Of a DNA stretch of 64,000 nt, positions 54,576-63,719 are shown piece by piece. Within the stretch, counting starts at the first letter, position 1. Each line of letters begins with the position of its first letter. Source of the stretch: Bacillus sp. BP-3 (GTDB lineage Bacteria > Bacillota > Bacilli > Bacillales > Bacillaceae_G); NCBI RefSeq assembly GCF_028401955.1, contig NZ_JAQOTJ010000001.1, positions 467,138-531,137 on the forward strand. The letters are read 5' to 3'. Made by a program: the position numbers and the translations under genes. The notes beneath the pieces are model-generated. The model ran no database searches. It saw only the letters and a program-made list of their open reading frames with translations, and had not been told where the DNA came from.

Positions 54576-55477
54576 TCGTTTACGTATGTTGTTAAAAAGT
54601 GATCAACTGCATATTCATATTCTTCTCTATTTTCTGCATAAGAACAAGCATGAGCGCCTTTTTCGGCAATAAAGAGTTCTTTTGCATCTTCTTTTGCCTC
54701 ATATAATGATTGTGTCATATTGCATAAAATGTAATCATCATCTTTACTGTGGATGAACAATACAGGATTTTTAATGTTTTTCACACAATCAATTGGAGAA
54801 ACCTCCCGAATTGTATAACCATCACGCACTTTTAAAAATGCATTAGCAAGTGGTAAAAGAGGCCATTTTGGTAAATGAAACTCCACCTTTAAACGATAAT
54901 GAAGCTGTTCGTAAAAATCAGAGAATGGACAGTCAGCAATATAAAAATCAGCTCCGTCTTCAACCATACCTGCATATTGTAATAACGTTGCTGCTCCCAT
55001 TGATTCACCATGGATACCAAGCGTAATATTTGAACCAAATCGTTGTTTGAGCCAATCTACCACTGTCTTTAGATCGTGTTTTTCGTAATAGCCATAACTT
55101 GTTGTTTTGCCTCCTGTTTGGCCGTGGCGGCGATGATCATAAATAAATACGTTGAATCCTTTGTTTAAAAATAAATTTGCATATTTTATAGAATTTATTT
55201 TGTTTACGGTAACGCCGTGACAAAAAATCATGAACTTATTTGAATGGCTAACAGGAATAAAGTAACCATGAATGCTATAACCAAATTGAGAAGAGAGACA
55301 TACTTCTTCTTTCTGTAGAGCTTCATAATCCTCTAAGCGAAAATGCTGTTTTGTTTCACGTTCTAAAATTTCTTCTTCTGTTTTTTTCTTTAAATACATG
55401 ACTTTATTCGTAAAGAAAATGCCAATTCCAATAAGAGTACCGATTATCGTTAATAATGTCGTCCAAAACGCTTTCAT
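54554..55477 (-). CDS. alpha/beta hydrolase, membrane-anchored (YqkD-like)
   Basis: An N-terminal membrane segment (about 6-24) is followed by an alpha/beta hydrolase with the oxyanion segment IFCHGVTVNK, DHRRHGQTGG, the nucleophile in GESMGAAT, the acid in IHSKDDDYI and the base in EKGAHACSY. Length of 307 residues and type match B. subtilis YqkD. TTGGAGGATAG precedes the ATG. The substrate is unknown. Confidence 0.9.
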   Translation of the reverse strand: MKAFWTTLLTIIGTLIGIGIFFTNKVMYLKKKTEEEILERETKQHFRLEDYEALQKEEVCLSSQFGYSIHGYFIPVSHSNKFMIFCHGVTVNKINSIKYANLFLNKGFNVFIYDHRRHGQTGGKTTSYGYYEKHDLKTVVDWLKQRFGSNITLGIHGESMGAATLLQYAGMVEDGADFYIADCPFSDFYEQLHYRLKVEFHLPKWPLLPLANAFLKVRDGYTIREVSPIDCVKNIKNPVLFIHSKDDDYILCNMTQSLYEAKEDAKELFIAEKGAHACSYAENREEYEYAVDHFLTTYVNETKNRLA

Positions 55478-55823
55478 ACTCTATCCTCCAAGTTACAGTA
55501 CATATGATAATTACATTGTATCATAACCATATGAAAAGGTGAGAGCGGTAAGCGGGAAGGGGTGCAAAAAATAGAAAAATTGACTATGATAGAGAGATAA
55601 TCTTACATAAAATATAGTTTGAAAATTTTTTTGTCAGATTAATAAGCAGTTTGAATAAGAAAAATATCTATGTTTTATAAATAGGAAGTTTTTTTGTAAC
55701 AAGAAATTATTGGAAATAAATAAGCGTAATAATTACGTAAAGGTGTGGATTTGATAATTTCACAGACTGGTATAAATCATATATAGTTATTCTAATGAGT
55801 AAAGTAGGAAAAGGAGAGATGAG
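55478..55823 (+). other. gap before the antiporter gene, with a palindrome
   Basis: CGTAATAATTACG at 55725-55737 is a perfect 13-base palindrome 87 bases before the antiporter start, a possible operator. TATAGTTATT near 55782 could be a -10 region. Nothing else is recognised in this AT-rich gap. Confidence 0.4.
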
Positions 55824-56990
55824 ATGATATTTTTCTTTCAATTAGCAGTAATTTTACTAAGTACAAAACTTGCGGGTGACTTAAGTGTTAGGCTAGGACA
55901 GCCGTCTGTACTTGGAAAACTTATTGTAGGTATTATAATTGGTCCAGCAGTACTAGGATTAATTGATAATACGGATTTACTAAGGCAGTTAAGTGAAGTT
56001 GGGGTTATTCTTCTCATGTTTATGGCTGGTTTAGAAACGGACTTAAAAGAACTGAATGAAAACCGCAATTCTTCTTTCGCAGTAGCAGTTGGCGGAATTA
56101 TTATGCCGTTTTTAGGTGGTTATGTTGCTGGTCTTATTATGGGAATGGAGCAAGCAAATGCAGTATTTTTAGGCTTACTTCTTTGTGCAACTAGCGTTAG
56201 TATCTCTGTGCAAACGCTTCGAGATTTAGGGAAAATGAAAACACGTGAAAGTACAACAATGCTTGGTGCAGCGGTGTTTGATGATATTCTTGTTGTTATT
56301 TTACTTGCATTTGCAATGAGTTTCTTAGGTGCAGATGATGTAAGTTTAACAATGGTTATTTTGAAGAAAGTTGTCTTTTTTGCAGCTATTATCCTAATTG
56401 GATGGAAGGGCGTTCCGATGATTATGCGCTGGCTTTCTCCGCTTCGCGTATCGGAATCTATTATTAGTACAGCTCTTATTATTTGTTTTTCTTTTGCATA
56501 TTTCGGAGAATTATTAGGAATAGCAGGCATTATCGGAGCGTTTGCGGCAGGGATTGCTATCTCTCAAACGGATTATAAACATGAGGTTGAGAAGAAAGTT
56601 GAACCAATTGCCTATGCAATGTTTGTTCCTATTTTCTTTGTAAGTATTGGGATGAATATTACGTTTGCAGGAATTGGAGATAAAGTTTGGTTTATTGCTA
56701 TCTTAACAGTAATTGCTGTATTAACGAAATTAATTGGTTGTGGTCTTGGAGCACGTATGACAGGCTTTGATTTACAGTCTTCTACAATCATTGGTTCTGG
56801 AATGGTTTCCCGTGGTGAAGTGGCACTCATTATTGCTGGACAAGGTCTTGCGTCAGGGTTATTAGCAAAAGATTACTTTACAGCAATTGTAATTGTTGTT
56901 ATTTTAACAACAATGATTACACCACCGATGCTGAAGAAAACATTTGCGGTAAAAGACAAACAATTGGAAGAGGGAAGAAGTGCTATGTAA
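55824..56990 (+). CDS. cation:proton antiporter (CPA2 family, GerN/GerT type)
   Basis: The 388 residues hold 11 to 13 membrane segments. RLGQPSVLGKLIVGIIIGP, LFMAGLETDL-like LLMFMAGLETDLKEL and the double acid in AAVFDDILVVILL are CPA2 hallmarks; there is no regulatory TrkA domain. Length and the N-terminal sequence recall B. cereus GerN and GerT, Na+/H+(K+) antiporters needed in inosine-triggered germination or outgrowth. I cannot say which one. AGGAGAGATGAG precedes the ATG. Confidence 0.9.
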   Translation: MIFFFQLAVILLSTKLAGDLSVRLGQPSVLGKLIVGIIIGPAVLGLIDNTDLLRQLSEVGVILLMFMAGLETDLKELNENRNSSFAVAVGGIIMPFLGGYVAGLIMGMEQANAVFLGLLLCATSVSISVQTLRDLGKMKTRESTTMLGAAVFDDILVVILLAFAMSFLGADDVSLTMVILKKVVFFAAIILIGWKGVPMIMRWLSPLRVSESIISTALIICFSFAYFGELLGIAGIIGAFAAGIAISQTDYKHEVEKKVEPIAYAMFVPIFFVSIGMNITFAGIGDKVWFIAILTVIAVLTKLIGCGLGARMTGFDLQSSTIIGSGMVSRGEVALIIAGQGLASGLLAKDYFTAIVIVVILTTMITPPMLKKTFAVKDKQLEEGRSAM

Positions 56991-57006
56991 GCACTTCTTT
57001 TTTATG
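56976..57006 (+). terminator. terminator of the antiporter gene
   Basis: AAGAAGTGCT pairs with AGCACTTCTT around ATGTA and overlaps the stop codon; T residues follow. Confidence 0.9.
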
Positions 57007-57103
57007 TAACAATTTTCAGAAATATAAAACAATATTCTTGACGTATTATTCAATTTGTTTTACGGTGAAATTGTAAACTATTTCCATGTTGAGGGGTGAA
57101 GAG

Positions 57104-58048
57104 GTGGCAACGATTCGCGATGTTGCAAAGTTGGCGGGAGTTTCAGTCGCAACAGTTTCACGAGTATTAAATGAAAAAGGATATGTACATGAAGATACGG
57201 TCAAACAAGTGAAAAAAGCAATTGAGGAGTTGCAGTATAAACCAAATGCGGTGGCTAAAGCTTTATTTAAAAAGTCTTCCACCATGATTGCTTTACTTGT
57301 ATCTAACATGCAAGATCCAGCATCCTTATCCTTACTTACAGTTATTGAAGAAGAAGCATACAAAGAAGGATATCAAATCGTTATATGTAATGTGAAACAT
57401 AAGCGTGGTTATATGGATGTATTTGAACAAAATAATATTGCCGGTATTCTTATGACGCGTGATGTATATGAAGGATTACAAAAAGAAAGAGTATCAGTTC
57501 CATTTGTAATTATCGATTCAAATGAGGAAAGGGCTTCGCAGTACTATAATGGAGCAATACAAGCTGTTTCGTTACTAGCAGAGAAAGGATGCCGCTTTCT
57601 TGCTTATATTCATGAAGGGCTGAGTCATGAAGCGATGGAAGAACATTTCAGGGGTTTTTTAGACGCGGTTTGGGAGAAAAACATATCTTACCGAGTGATC
57701 GAAATGTGTAGAAGAGAGAAGAATTCAGAACAAATAGCTATGGATGTATTGCGAAAACATCCATATATAGATGGCATCGTCACTTGTAGTGATACCGCCG
57801 GAATTAATTTTATCCGTGCTGCGCACTCATTACATATTTCTATTCCAGAGTGTTTGCAAATTATTGGTTTGAATGGAACCGTGCAAGGAGAGTGGTCTAC
57901 ACCGTCTTTAACGACAATTGCTCAGCCGATAACAAGTGTTGGGAGAGCTGCTATCCAGAAATTAATTGCAAAAATAAAAAAGGTAGAAGATAACCATGAG
58001 ATAGTAAATTTAGATTTCGTTCTAATTGAGAGAGGATCAACTAGATGA
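57104..58048 (+). CDS. LacI family transcriptional regulator
   Basis: The N-terminal helix-turn-helix reads ATIRDVAKLAGVSVATVSRVL, with the hinge ELQYKPNAVAKAL; a periplasmic-binding-like effector domain follows (TMIALLVSNMQDP onward). The GTG at 57104 follows GAGGGGTGA and gives 314 residues; the ATG at 57086 lies before that site. LacI regulators sense sugars or nucleosides. No sugar operon is adjacent, so its target is probably elsewhere. Confidence 0.9.
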   Translation: MATIRDVAKLAGVSVATVSRVLNEKGYVHEDTVKQVKKAIEELQYKPNAVAKALFKKSSTMIALLVSNMQDPASLSLLTVIEEEAYKEGYQIVICNVKHKRGYMDVFEQNNIAGILMTRDVYEGLQKERVSVPFVIIDSNEERASQYYNGAIQAVSLLAEKGCRFLAYIHEGLSHEAMEEHFRGFLDAVWEKNISYRVIEMCRREKNSEQIAMDVLRKHPYIDGIVTCSDTAGINFIRAAHSLHISIPECLQIIGLNGTVQGEWSTPSLTTIAQPITSVGRAAIQKLIAKIKKVEDNHEIVNLDFVLIERGSTR

Positions 58049-58078
58049 AAGGTGCGTGAGTACACGCACCTTTTTCTA
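58046..58078 (+). terminator. terminator of the LacI-type gene
   Basis: AAAGGTGCGTG pairs with CACGCACCTTT around AGTA, followed by T residues. Confidence 0.93.
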
Positions 58079-58192
58079 TTTTGCTTTTTGTAGACAGCAA
58101 GAGTCCGATTGACGGAAATTTCATTTTGAACAAGAAACATGCTTCAAGCAGTACACCATACTTTTCATGAAATATAGAAAAAATCGGAGTAA

Positions 58193-59194
58193 TCACGGGT
58201 GTAGTAAGAAGTGCTCTTGTTTAATTTCAAGTAACGTTTTTGCAAAACGTTCATGTTCTTCAAAGTGTGGCGAATGAGCTGAGTTAGGAAACCAAATCAT
58301 TTTTTTAATAGGCGCGTTCAGAACATCGCAATATTGTTGTACAAGTGCATAAGGTGTTTGATAGTCGTAACGTCCAGAACAAAAATAGACAGGAAACGAA
58401 ACGCTTGGAATTTGTGAAAAGAAATTAATAGTTAACATTTCTCTCCATAATTCTCCAGATTTTATATTTCCGTTTAAAAATTTTATCCAATCTATCAATG
58501 TGTATTCAGATGATAAAAATCCTTTTCGAATGAACGAAAAAAATGTCCCATTTTGAGTAGCGCCGCCAAAGATACCAAGCCATTTCCTTTGAATAAGCAG
58601 TCGTCTTGTATCTAGAAATGGTGGTTTTCCAAGCTTTTTTAAAGATGCGAGCGCTCGGTCATGTCTAAGCTTCTTTGCGGATCGAATTAAATGTTCAAAA
58701 AGCAATGTCTCATTTTGCTTCATATGCACAATTTGACCAACTCCAATATAGGCTTCGATGAATTGGGGAGATTGCTGTGCGGCAGATAATCCAATAATGC
58801 TACCCCAGGAGTGTCCAAGAAGAAATAACTTCTTTTTTTGAAACTTGTTTAGAAGATAATTGATTAGTTTATGTGTATCCAAAATAAATTGCTCAATTGT
58901 TAGCGCCTCTTTGAAATCTTGCCATGAAAAAGATTTTCCTGCCCCGCGTTGATCCCAGTTGACAACAATAAAATGTTTCTCAAGTTCTCCTTGGAGATGG
59001 CGTGCAAAGCCAATATGAGCCATTCCAGGTCCACCGTGCAAACATAATAAAAGAGGTTGTTGGAGATCTTGTCCACGAATAAGCAACGATTGTTTACGTT
59101 TGTTTATAAGCACATTTTCAATTATTGCAATGCTATTTGGAATCAGTTGTTTATTTTTATCGTAAAAAGAGGGGGTGCAGCTGCGACTGAACAT
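58193..59194 (-). CDS. alpha/beta hydrolase (proline iminopeptidase-like)
   Basis: LLLCLHGGPGMAHIG is the oxyanion segment typical of S33 peptidases; NWDQRGAGKS follows, the nucleophile is in LGHSWGSIIG, the acid in SGRYDYQTP and the base in NSAHSPHFEE. The ATG at 59194 follows AAAGGAGGTC and gives 333 residues. The substrate is unknown; an aminopeptidase is one option. It is a single minus-strand gene. Confidence 0.88.
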   Translation of the reverse strand: MFSRSCTPSFYDKNKQLIPNSIAIIENVLINKRKQSLLIRGQDLQQPLLLCLHGGPGMAHIGFARHLQGELEKHFIVVNWDQRGAGKSFSWQDFKEALTIEQFILDTHKLINYLLNKFQKKKLFLLGHSWGSIIGLSAAQQSPQFIEAYIGVGQIVHMKQNETLLFEHLIRSAKKLRHDRALASLKKLGKPPFLDTRRLLIQRKWLGIFGGATQNGTFFSFIRKGFLSSEYTLIDWIKFLNGNIKSGELWREMLTINFFSQIPSVSFPVYFCSGRYDYQTPYALVQQYCDVLNAPIKKMIWFPNSAHSPHFEEHERFAKTLLEIKQEHFLLHP

Positions 59195-59372
59195 GAGAGA
59201 GACCTCCTTTTGAGTGCAATATAGTGAACGGTGTTGATTTGTCATCATACACTAAATTATACGAATAAGAAATCATTGTATCTTAACATAATAACTTTAA
59301 CCTGCATGAATGAGAAGTAAAATGCCTAAAGATAGAAGTTTCAAGTTATATATAAGAGAGAGGAGGGAGGAG

Positions 59373-59831
59373 GTGAAGATTGGTGAAATTATTGATCGCT
59401 TAAATAATCGTGAATCGATTGCGATGGTTGCGAAACGACTAGAAATGAGTCCGTATACACTATCAAAAAAATTACGATTGCTCGGATATGAATATGATAG
59501 TGAGCAGAAAAAAAGGATGTTTGTTGGGGAGGGAAAAGAGCCGCGTCATTTACAATTAAAAGAAGCTGTGAACACACAACAGGAAAAAATAGATTATCAA
59601 CGTCTTATTTATGAACAATTGCAAAATATTTATAAATTGTTGCAAAAACAGGAGTATGGAATATGTATTACTTCTGTCCAAACAGGAGAGAAAAAAAGAC
59701 GTACGTTCTCTCTTTCAAAACAAACTTTAGAGCAGCTAGACTGTTTTTCTATTAGAAATGGTGTACACAAATCTAAAGTTGTTGAAGTTGCGCTAGAAGA
59801 ATATTTAAAAAAATATCGTGAAAAAGAATAA
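59373..59831 (+). CDS. DNA-binding protein with N-terminal helix-turn-helix and C-terminal ribbon-helix-helix
   Basis: The GTG at 59373 is preceded by AGGAGGGAGGAG; an ATG at 59310 in frame lies before it. The product has 152 residues. Residues 1-45 look like a helix-turn-helix (GEIIDRLNNRESIAMVAKRL, SPYTLSKKLRLLGY). A helical linker follows (about 55-105). The C-terminal 45 residues (RRTFSLSKQTLEQLDCFSIR, VHKSKVVEVALEEYLKKY) have the pattern of a CopG-like ribbon-helix-helix. I do not know a named family. No target is evident. Confidence 0.7.
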   Translation: MKIGEIIDRLNNRESIAMVAKRLEMSPYTLSKKLRLLGYEYDSEQKKRMFVGEGKEPRHLQLKEAVNTQQEKIDYQRLIYEQLQNIYKLLQKQEYGICITSVQTGEKKRRTFSLSKQTLEQLDCFSIRNGVHKSKVVEVALEEYLKKYREKE

Positions 59832-59860
59832 AAGCGGGATGTCCCGCTTTTATTCTACTA
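59829..59860. terminator. terminator of the DNA-binding protein gene
   Basis: AAAAGCGGGA pairs with TCCCGCTTTT around TG, followed by ATT. Confidence 0.88.
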
Positions 59861-59911
59861 ATTATAGATAATAAGGTTTGTAAAAGATTTAAAATTTGTA
59901 TTCTATAATTA

Positions 59912-61501
59912 CTAATTTATTTTTTGAATACGACCTTCAATTTTGGCTTCAATTGGTGATTTTGCTTGTTTCACATAATCTACTAGTGCCTCTAAATCAT
60001 TTGGTCCTGTTTCTGCATTTTTTCCATTTCTAAATGAAACGAAACCATCCCCGCCAGAAGCTAAAAAGGCATTTGCTACGACAGTATATGTTTGTGAATC
60101 AACGAGAGATTGACCATTTGCTAAGTGCACATCAACGACTTTTTCACCAACTGCTTTACTATCATCCCATTTATATGTGATGCCAGAAATTTGGAGCATA
60201 CGTGTTCTATCTTTTTGCCACTGCTGATTTAAAATGTCACGAATATCTTTTCCTGTCAATGTTGACTTTATTAATTGATTTCCAAAAGGTTGAATGCCAT
60301 ATAATTCTCCCCACGTAATATCTCCAGCATCTAAATCGTTGCGAATACCACCAGGATTCATAATGGCAATTTGGCCATTCATCGCACTGCGCTGTGCATC
60401 AGCTATTAAGTTACCAAGTGTAGATTCCCCAGCTGGTGATTGTGTTCTATCTAAAGCAACTGCAGATTTACCGATAACTTCACTTACAAGAGGAGCGACT
60501 TTTGCTTGATACTGTTCCATTTTTTTCTTAATTTGCGGATCTGGTTGGATGCCGTCATGGAACGTTGAAACAATCTCAGCCTTTTTCTCTACAATATCTT
60601 TTGTTTTCTTATCAATTTTTAAATCAACATCTGCGAAAGCCATGCCGTACGAATAAGCTTGTACAATAAGTTTTCCGTTTACAGTACCGTTTACATATGC
60701 ATGGTTATGACCGCCAAAAATGACATCTACTTCTGAGTCGGTATTTTGCGCTAAGCGAACGAGATCTCCATCTGTAATCCCTTTATCATCTGTTGTACCA
60801 GGATTATGTGCTAGTACAACAATTGCTTTTACGCCTAATCGTTTTAATTGTGCGGCAGACTTGTTAATTGCTTCTACTTCATCTGTGAACTGTACATTTT
60901 CAATCCTTTTCGGTATAACAACGTTTGGTGTTTCAGTTGTAACAACACCAATAAAACCAACTGGAACTCCTTGTACCATTTTTACTGTAAATGGTGGTAA
61001 AAATAAGCGTCCTGTTGTTTTATTGTAAACATTGGCTGCAACGTAAGGAAACTGAGCACCTTTAAAGTTTCCAGTTTTTTCATGATAACCGCCATAAATA
61101 AGGCGACGCATTTCGTCTATCCCTTCATCAAATTCATGGTTACCAATGGTTCCAACATCAAAGCCAAGGTCATTGAAGATTTCCATTGTTGGTTCATCTT
61201 GTAATAAAGCTGAAACTGGTGGACTTGCACCAACTGCATCTCCAGCATGAACAAGTAGCGTATTTGGGTTTTGTTTTTCGCGATTACGTAAGTGTGCAGC
61301 TAAGTACTCGACACCACCTACATCCTTATTGTTTAATTTTTTCACAGTGTCCAATTGACCATGAAAGTCATTAATACCTAGCATTTGAACATCAATATAA
61401 CGATTTTCCTGTGCTGGTGTAGAAGTTGGTGGTGCTGCAAATACACTTGAAAATGTAACGGTACTTAAAACAGCGACGGCAGGTATAATTTTTTTCCACA
61501 T
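59912..61501 (-). CDS. secreted bifunctional metallophosphatase / 5'-nucleotidase
   Basis: A signal peptide ends near SVFA-APP. The metallophosphoesterase domain has GINDFHGQL, VHAGDAVGASP, TIGNHEFDEG, VLAHNPG and GGHNHAYV. The C-terminal nucleotidase domain includes LGNLIADAQR, NPGGIRNDLDAG and ASGGDGF. The 529 residues lack an LPXTG signal, so the enzyme is probably free or loosely bound outside the cell. AAAGGAGGAG precedes the ATG at 61501. It should release phosphate and nucleosides from nucleotides. Confidence 0.92.
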   Translation of the reverse strand: MWKKIIPAVAVLSTVTFSSVFAAPPTSTPAQENRYIDVQMLGINDFHGQLDTVKKLNNKDVGGVEYLAAHLRNREKQNPNTLLVHAGDAVGASPPVSALLQDEPTMEIFNDLGFDVGTIGNHEFDEGIDEMRRLIYGGYHEKTGNFKGAQFPYVAANVYNKTTGRLFLPPFTVKMVQGVPVGFIGVVTTETPNVVIPKRIENVQFTDEVEAINKSAAQLKRLGVKAIVVLAHNPGTTDDKGITDGDLVRLAQNTDSEVDVIFGGHNHAYVNGTVNGKLIVQAYSYGMAFADVDLKIDKKTKDIVEKKAEIVSTFHDGIQPDPQIKKKMEQYQAKVAPLVSEVIGKSAVALDRTQSPAGESTLGNLIADAQRSAMNGQIAIMNPGGIRNDLDAGDITWGELYGIQPFGNQLIKSTLTGKDIRDILNQQWQKDRTRMLQISGITYKWDDSKAVGEKVVDVHLANGQSLVDSQTYTVVANAFLASGGDGFVSFRNGKNAETGPNDLEALVDYVKQAKSPIEAKIEGRIQKIN

Positions 61502-61679
61502 GTTTTTTTCTCCTCCTTTTATGTAAATCTGACATTATACGACATAATTTTAATAGATTATGAGGAAACAATCTATATAAAGTTTAATATTTTAAGAAAA
61601 TTCATAAAACATCCTTTTATTTTTATATAAAAAATAAATAATTAATTGTAAGCGGTTAACTATATAAACCTATTTTTAC

Positions 61680-61868
61680 TTTTCAACATATAAGTGCAAC
61701 TATGTAGAGCAAAAAAAGCTTGCACTTGCTTTTTATTTTCATTTGTCAGGAAAAGGTAGGTTGTATTTATACAGTCATTAGAGCAAGAATTTGCGGTACT
61801 ATTCTTTTTGTTGCTGCCAAATTACATTTTCTACTATAATAAAGAAAAAAGTAAAAGGTGATTTAATT
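61680..61868 (+). repeat. degenerate family 2 repeat (copy 5) in the gap before the YqkK-like gene
   Basis: TTTTCAACATATAAGTGCAA at 61680 matches the edge of copy 1, and TTTGTCAGGAAAAGGTAGG follows with TATACAGTCATTAGAGC, but the core is diverged. The part 61502-61679 is AT-rich; a TATAAT-like box near 61838 is probably the promoter of the next gene. Confidence 0.45.
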
Positions 61869-62129
61869 ATGGCAAAGAAAAAACAAAAGCAAGGGCAGAA
61901 CCAAACAGCAATGAAGATGGAAAAGGAAGCAATAACAATTGGAGATCAATTGAACGAAGCTCTAATGAAGCAACTAAAAAGTAAACAGAAAGAGTTAAAA
62001 GAACAAGAAGAACAGAAACAAGAAATGGAATTAGAGAGAAAGCGTAAAGAACAGCGTGAACGTGAAAAAAATAAATCATTTGAAGAATTATTAGGTGAAA
62101 GTAGTTTGTCATGGAAAGACTTTAAGTAA
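61869..62129 (+). CDS. YqkK-like coiled-coil protein (DUF3886)
   Basis: The 86-residue protein starts MAKKKQKQGQNQTAMKMEKE and is dominated by a charged helix rich in Lys, Glu and Gln (about 35-70). It ends with NKSFEELLGESSLSWKDFK, which resembles the end of B. subtilis YqkK. AAAAGGTGA precedes the ATG at 61869. Function is unknown. The GrpB-like gene follows after 24 bases. Confidence 0.8.
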   Translation: MAKKKQKQGQNQTAMKMEKEAITIGDQLNEALMKQLKSKQKELKEQEEQKQEMELERKRKEQREREKNKSFEELLGESSLSWKDFK

Positions 62130-62153
62130 GAAACGAATATAAGGGGGATGGGC

Positions 62154-62669
62154 ATGAGAAAAGTGGAAGTAGTGCCCTATGAAAATCATTGGGCAGAAAA
62201 GTTTCAGAAAGAAGCAAAACGTTTAAAGGAGGCAATGCCTGAACATGTGAAAGTTCATCATATTGGCAGCACATCTGTGCCAGGGTTAGCGGCGAAACCT
62301 ATTATTGATATGATTATGGAAGTTACGAATATTGACAAGGTGGATAGTTGGAATGATATTTTCCAAAAACTAGGTTATACATCGAAAGGTGAAAAAGGTA
62401 TTTCGGGACGGCGTTTCTACATACACGGTACAGAAGAAAAGCGAAGCTATCATTTACATGTATATGAGACAGGTAATCAAGAAATTATACGTCACCTTTC
62501 TTTTCGCGATTATATGATGGTGCATTGTGAAGAAGCCGAGGCGTATGCAACGTTAAAGCAAGAGCTTGCGAAACAATTTTCATGTGATATCGAGCGGTAT
62601 ATTGAAGGAAAAGATGCATTTGTTCGAGAGCGGGAACAAAGAGCTATCGAGTGGATGAAGAAAAAATAA
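62154..62669 (+). CDS. GrpB family protein
   Basis: GrpB-family proteins have a nucleotidyltransferase-like fold. VVPYENHWAEKFQKEAKRL, HHIGSTSVPGLAAKPIIDM and RSYHLHVYE are clear family segments. ATG 62154 has AAGGGGG at six bases; the in-frame ATG at 62148 directly abuts it. The product has 171 residues. The biochemical role is not established. Confidence 0.9.
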   Translation: MRKVEVVPYENHWAEKFQKEAKRLKEAMPEHVKVHHIGSTSVPGLAAKPIIDMIMEVTNIDKVDSWNDIFQKLGYTSKGEKGISGRRFYIHGTEEKRSYHLHVYETGNQEIIRHLSFRDYMMVHCEEAEAYATLKQELAKQFSCDIERYIEGKDAFVREREQRAIEWMKKK

Positions 62670-62699
62670 CGTGCCATATGTGAGTGGCACGTTATTTTC
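62664..62699. terminator. terminator between convergent genes
   Basis: AAATAACGTGCCA pairs with TGGCACGTTATTT around TATGTGAG; T residues follow. Confidence 0.92.
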
Positions 62700-62708
62700 A
62701 TAATTGTT

Positions 62709-63674
62709 TTACAGAAGTAATAAAATTTTCCCTGTGCTTTTTCTACTTTCTAAATAATGGTGTGCTTTTGCACCTTCGCTTAATGGAAATGTAGTTGGTT
62801 TAGATAACTTGATCTTTCCTTGTTGAATCCACGTGAATAGCTCTTCGGAACGAAGAATGCGTTCTTTATGAGAAGTGAGTACATTCCATAAATCCCCGCC
62901 GGTTAGCGTCTTAGAGGTATCCATAAGCATGCGCGGGTCTACAGGTGCTGGATCACCTCCTGCCATTCCGTAAAAAACAACAGTTCCTCCAATGCGTGTT
63001 GCCTCAAAGCTATCCATCAACGTAGAACCAACAGATTCATATACGACATCGACACCTTTTCCGTTCGTCGCGTGCATGACTTTCTGTTTCCAATCATCCT
63101 CATATAAAAAGGCCCAGTCTGCCCCAACATCTTCGGCAGCTTTTGCTTTTTGAATAGAAGAAGTAAGTGCAATCACTTTACCGCCTAGTAATTTTATAAT
63201 TTGTACAAGTAGTTGGCCAACACCACCGGCAGCAGCGTGCACGAGCGCAATATCTCCCTCTTTTATCGCATAGCTATCTCGGGTTAAATAGTGAGCTGTT
63301 AAACCTTGTAGTAAAATAGAAGCAGCAGTTTCATGTGAAATATGATTAGGAAGTGGAATTGTTTTCTCTATTGGCACCGCTACCAGCTCTGCATTTGCAT
63401 AAGGAACATCTGCAAATGCAATAGAGTCTCCTTGCTTGATTGTCGTAACATTAGTTCCGACCATTTCGACAATTCCAGCACCTTCGTATCCTAAAATGTA
63501 TGGCGGTTTACCGGCAAGGTGATAATTACCTTTTCTTCTATAAACATCAGCAAAGTTTAAACCAATTGCTTTCATTTTCACAAGAATTTCTTTAGGTCCA
63601 ATAATAGGATTAGGGATTTCTTTATATTGTAATACTTCTGGTTCTCCAAATGTGTTAAATATAAGAGCTTTCAT
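62709..63674 (-). CDS. quinone oxidoreductase / zinc-independent MDR family
   Basis: The 321 residues match the NADPH:quinone reductase branch of medium-chain dehydrogenases: MKALIFNTFGEPEVL, GLNFADVYRRKG, GYEGAGIV and the NADPH segment VHAAAGGVGQLLVQ. The structural-zinc cysteine cluster is absent. GTAGAGGTC precedes the ATG. The physiological substrate is unknown. It is a single minus-strand gene near the window end. Confidence 0.9.
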   Translation of the reverse strand: MKALIFNTFGEPEVLQYKEIPNPIIGPKEILVKMKAIGLNFADVYRRKGNYHLAGKPPYILGYEGAGIVEMVGTNVTTIKQGDSIAFADVPYANAELVAVPIEKTIPLPNHISHETAASILLQGLTAHYLTRDSYAIKEGDIALVHAAAGGVGQLLVQIIKLLGGKVIALTSSIQKAKAAEDVGADWAFLYEDDWKQKVMHATNGKGVDVVYESVGSTLMDSFEATRIGGTVVFYGMAGGDPAPVDPRMLMDTSKTLTGGDLWNVLTSHKERILRSEELFTWIQQGKIKLSKPTTFPLSEGAKAHHYLESRKSTGKILLLL

Positions 63675-63719
63675 CGTTTGACCTCTACTTTGTGTATTTT
63701 ATTTTACGCTTACACTGTA

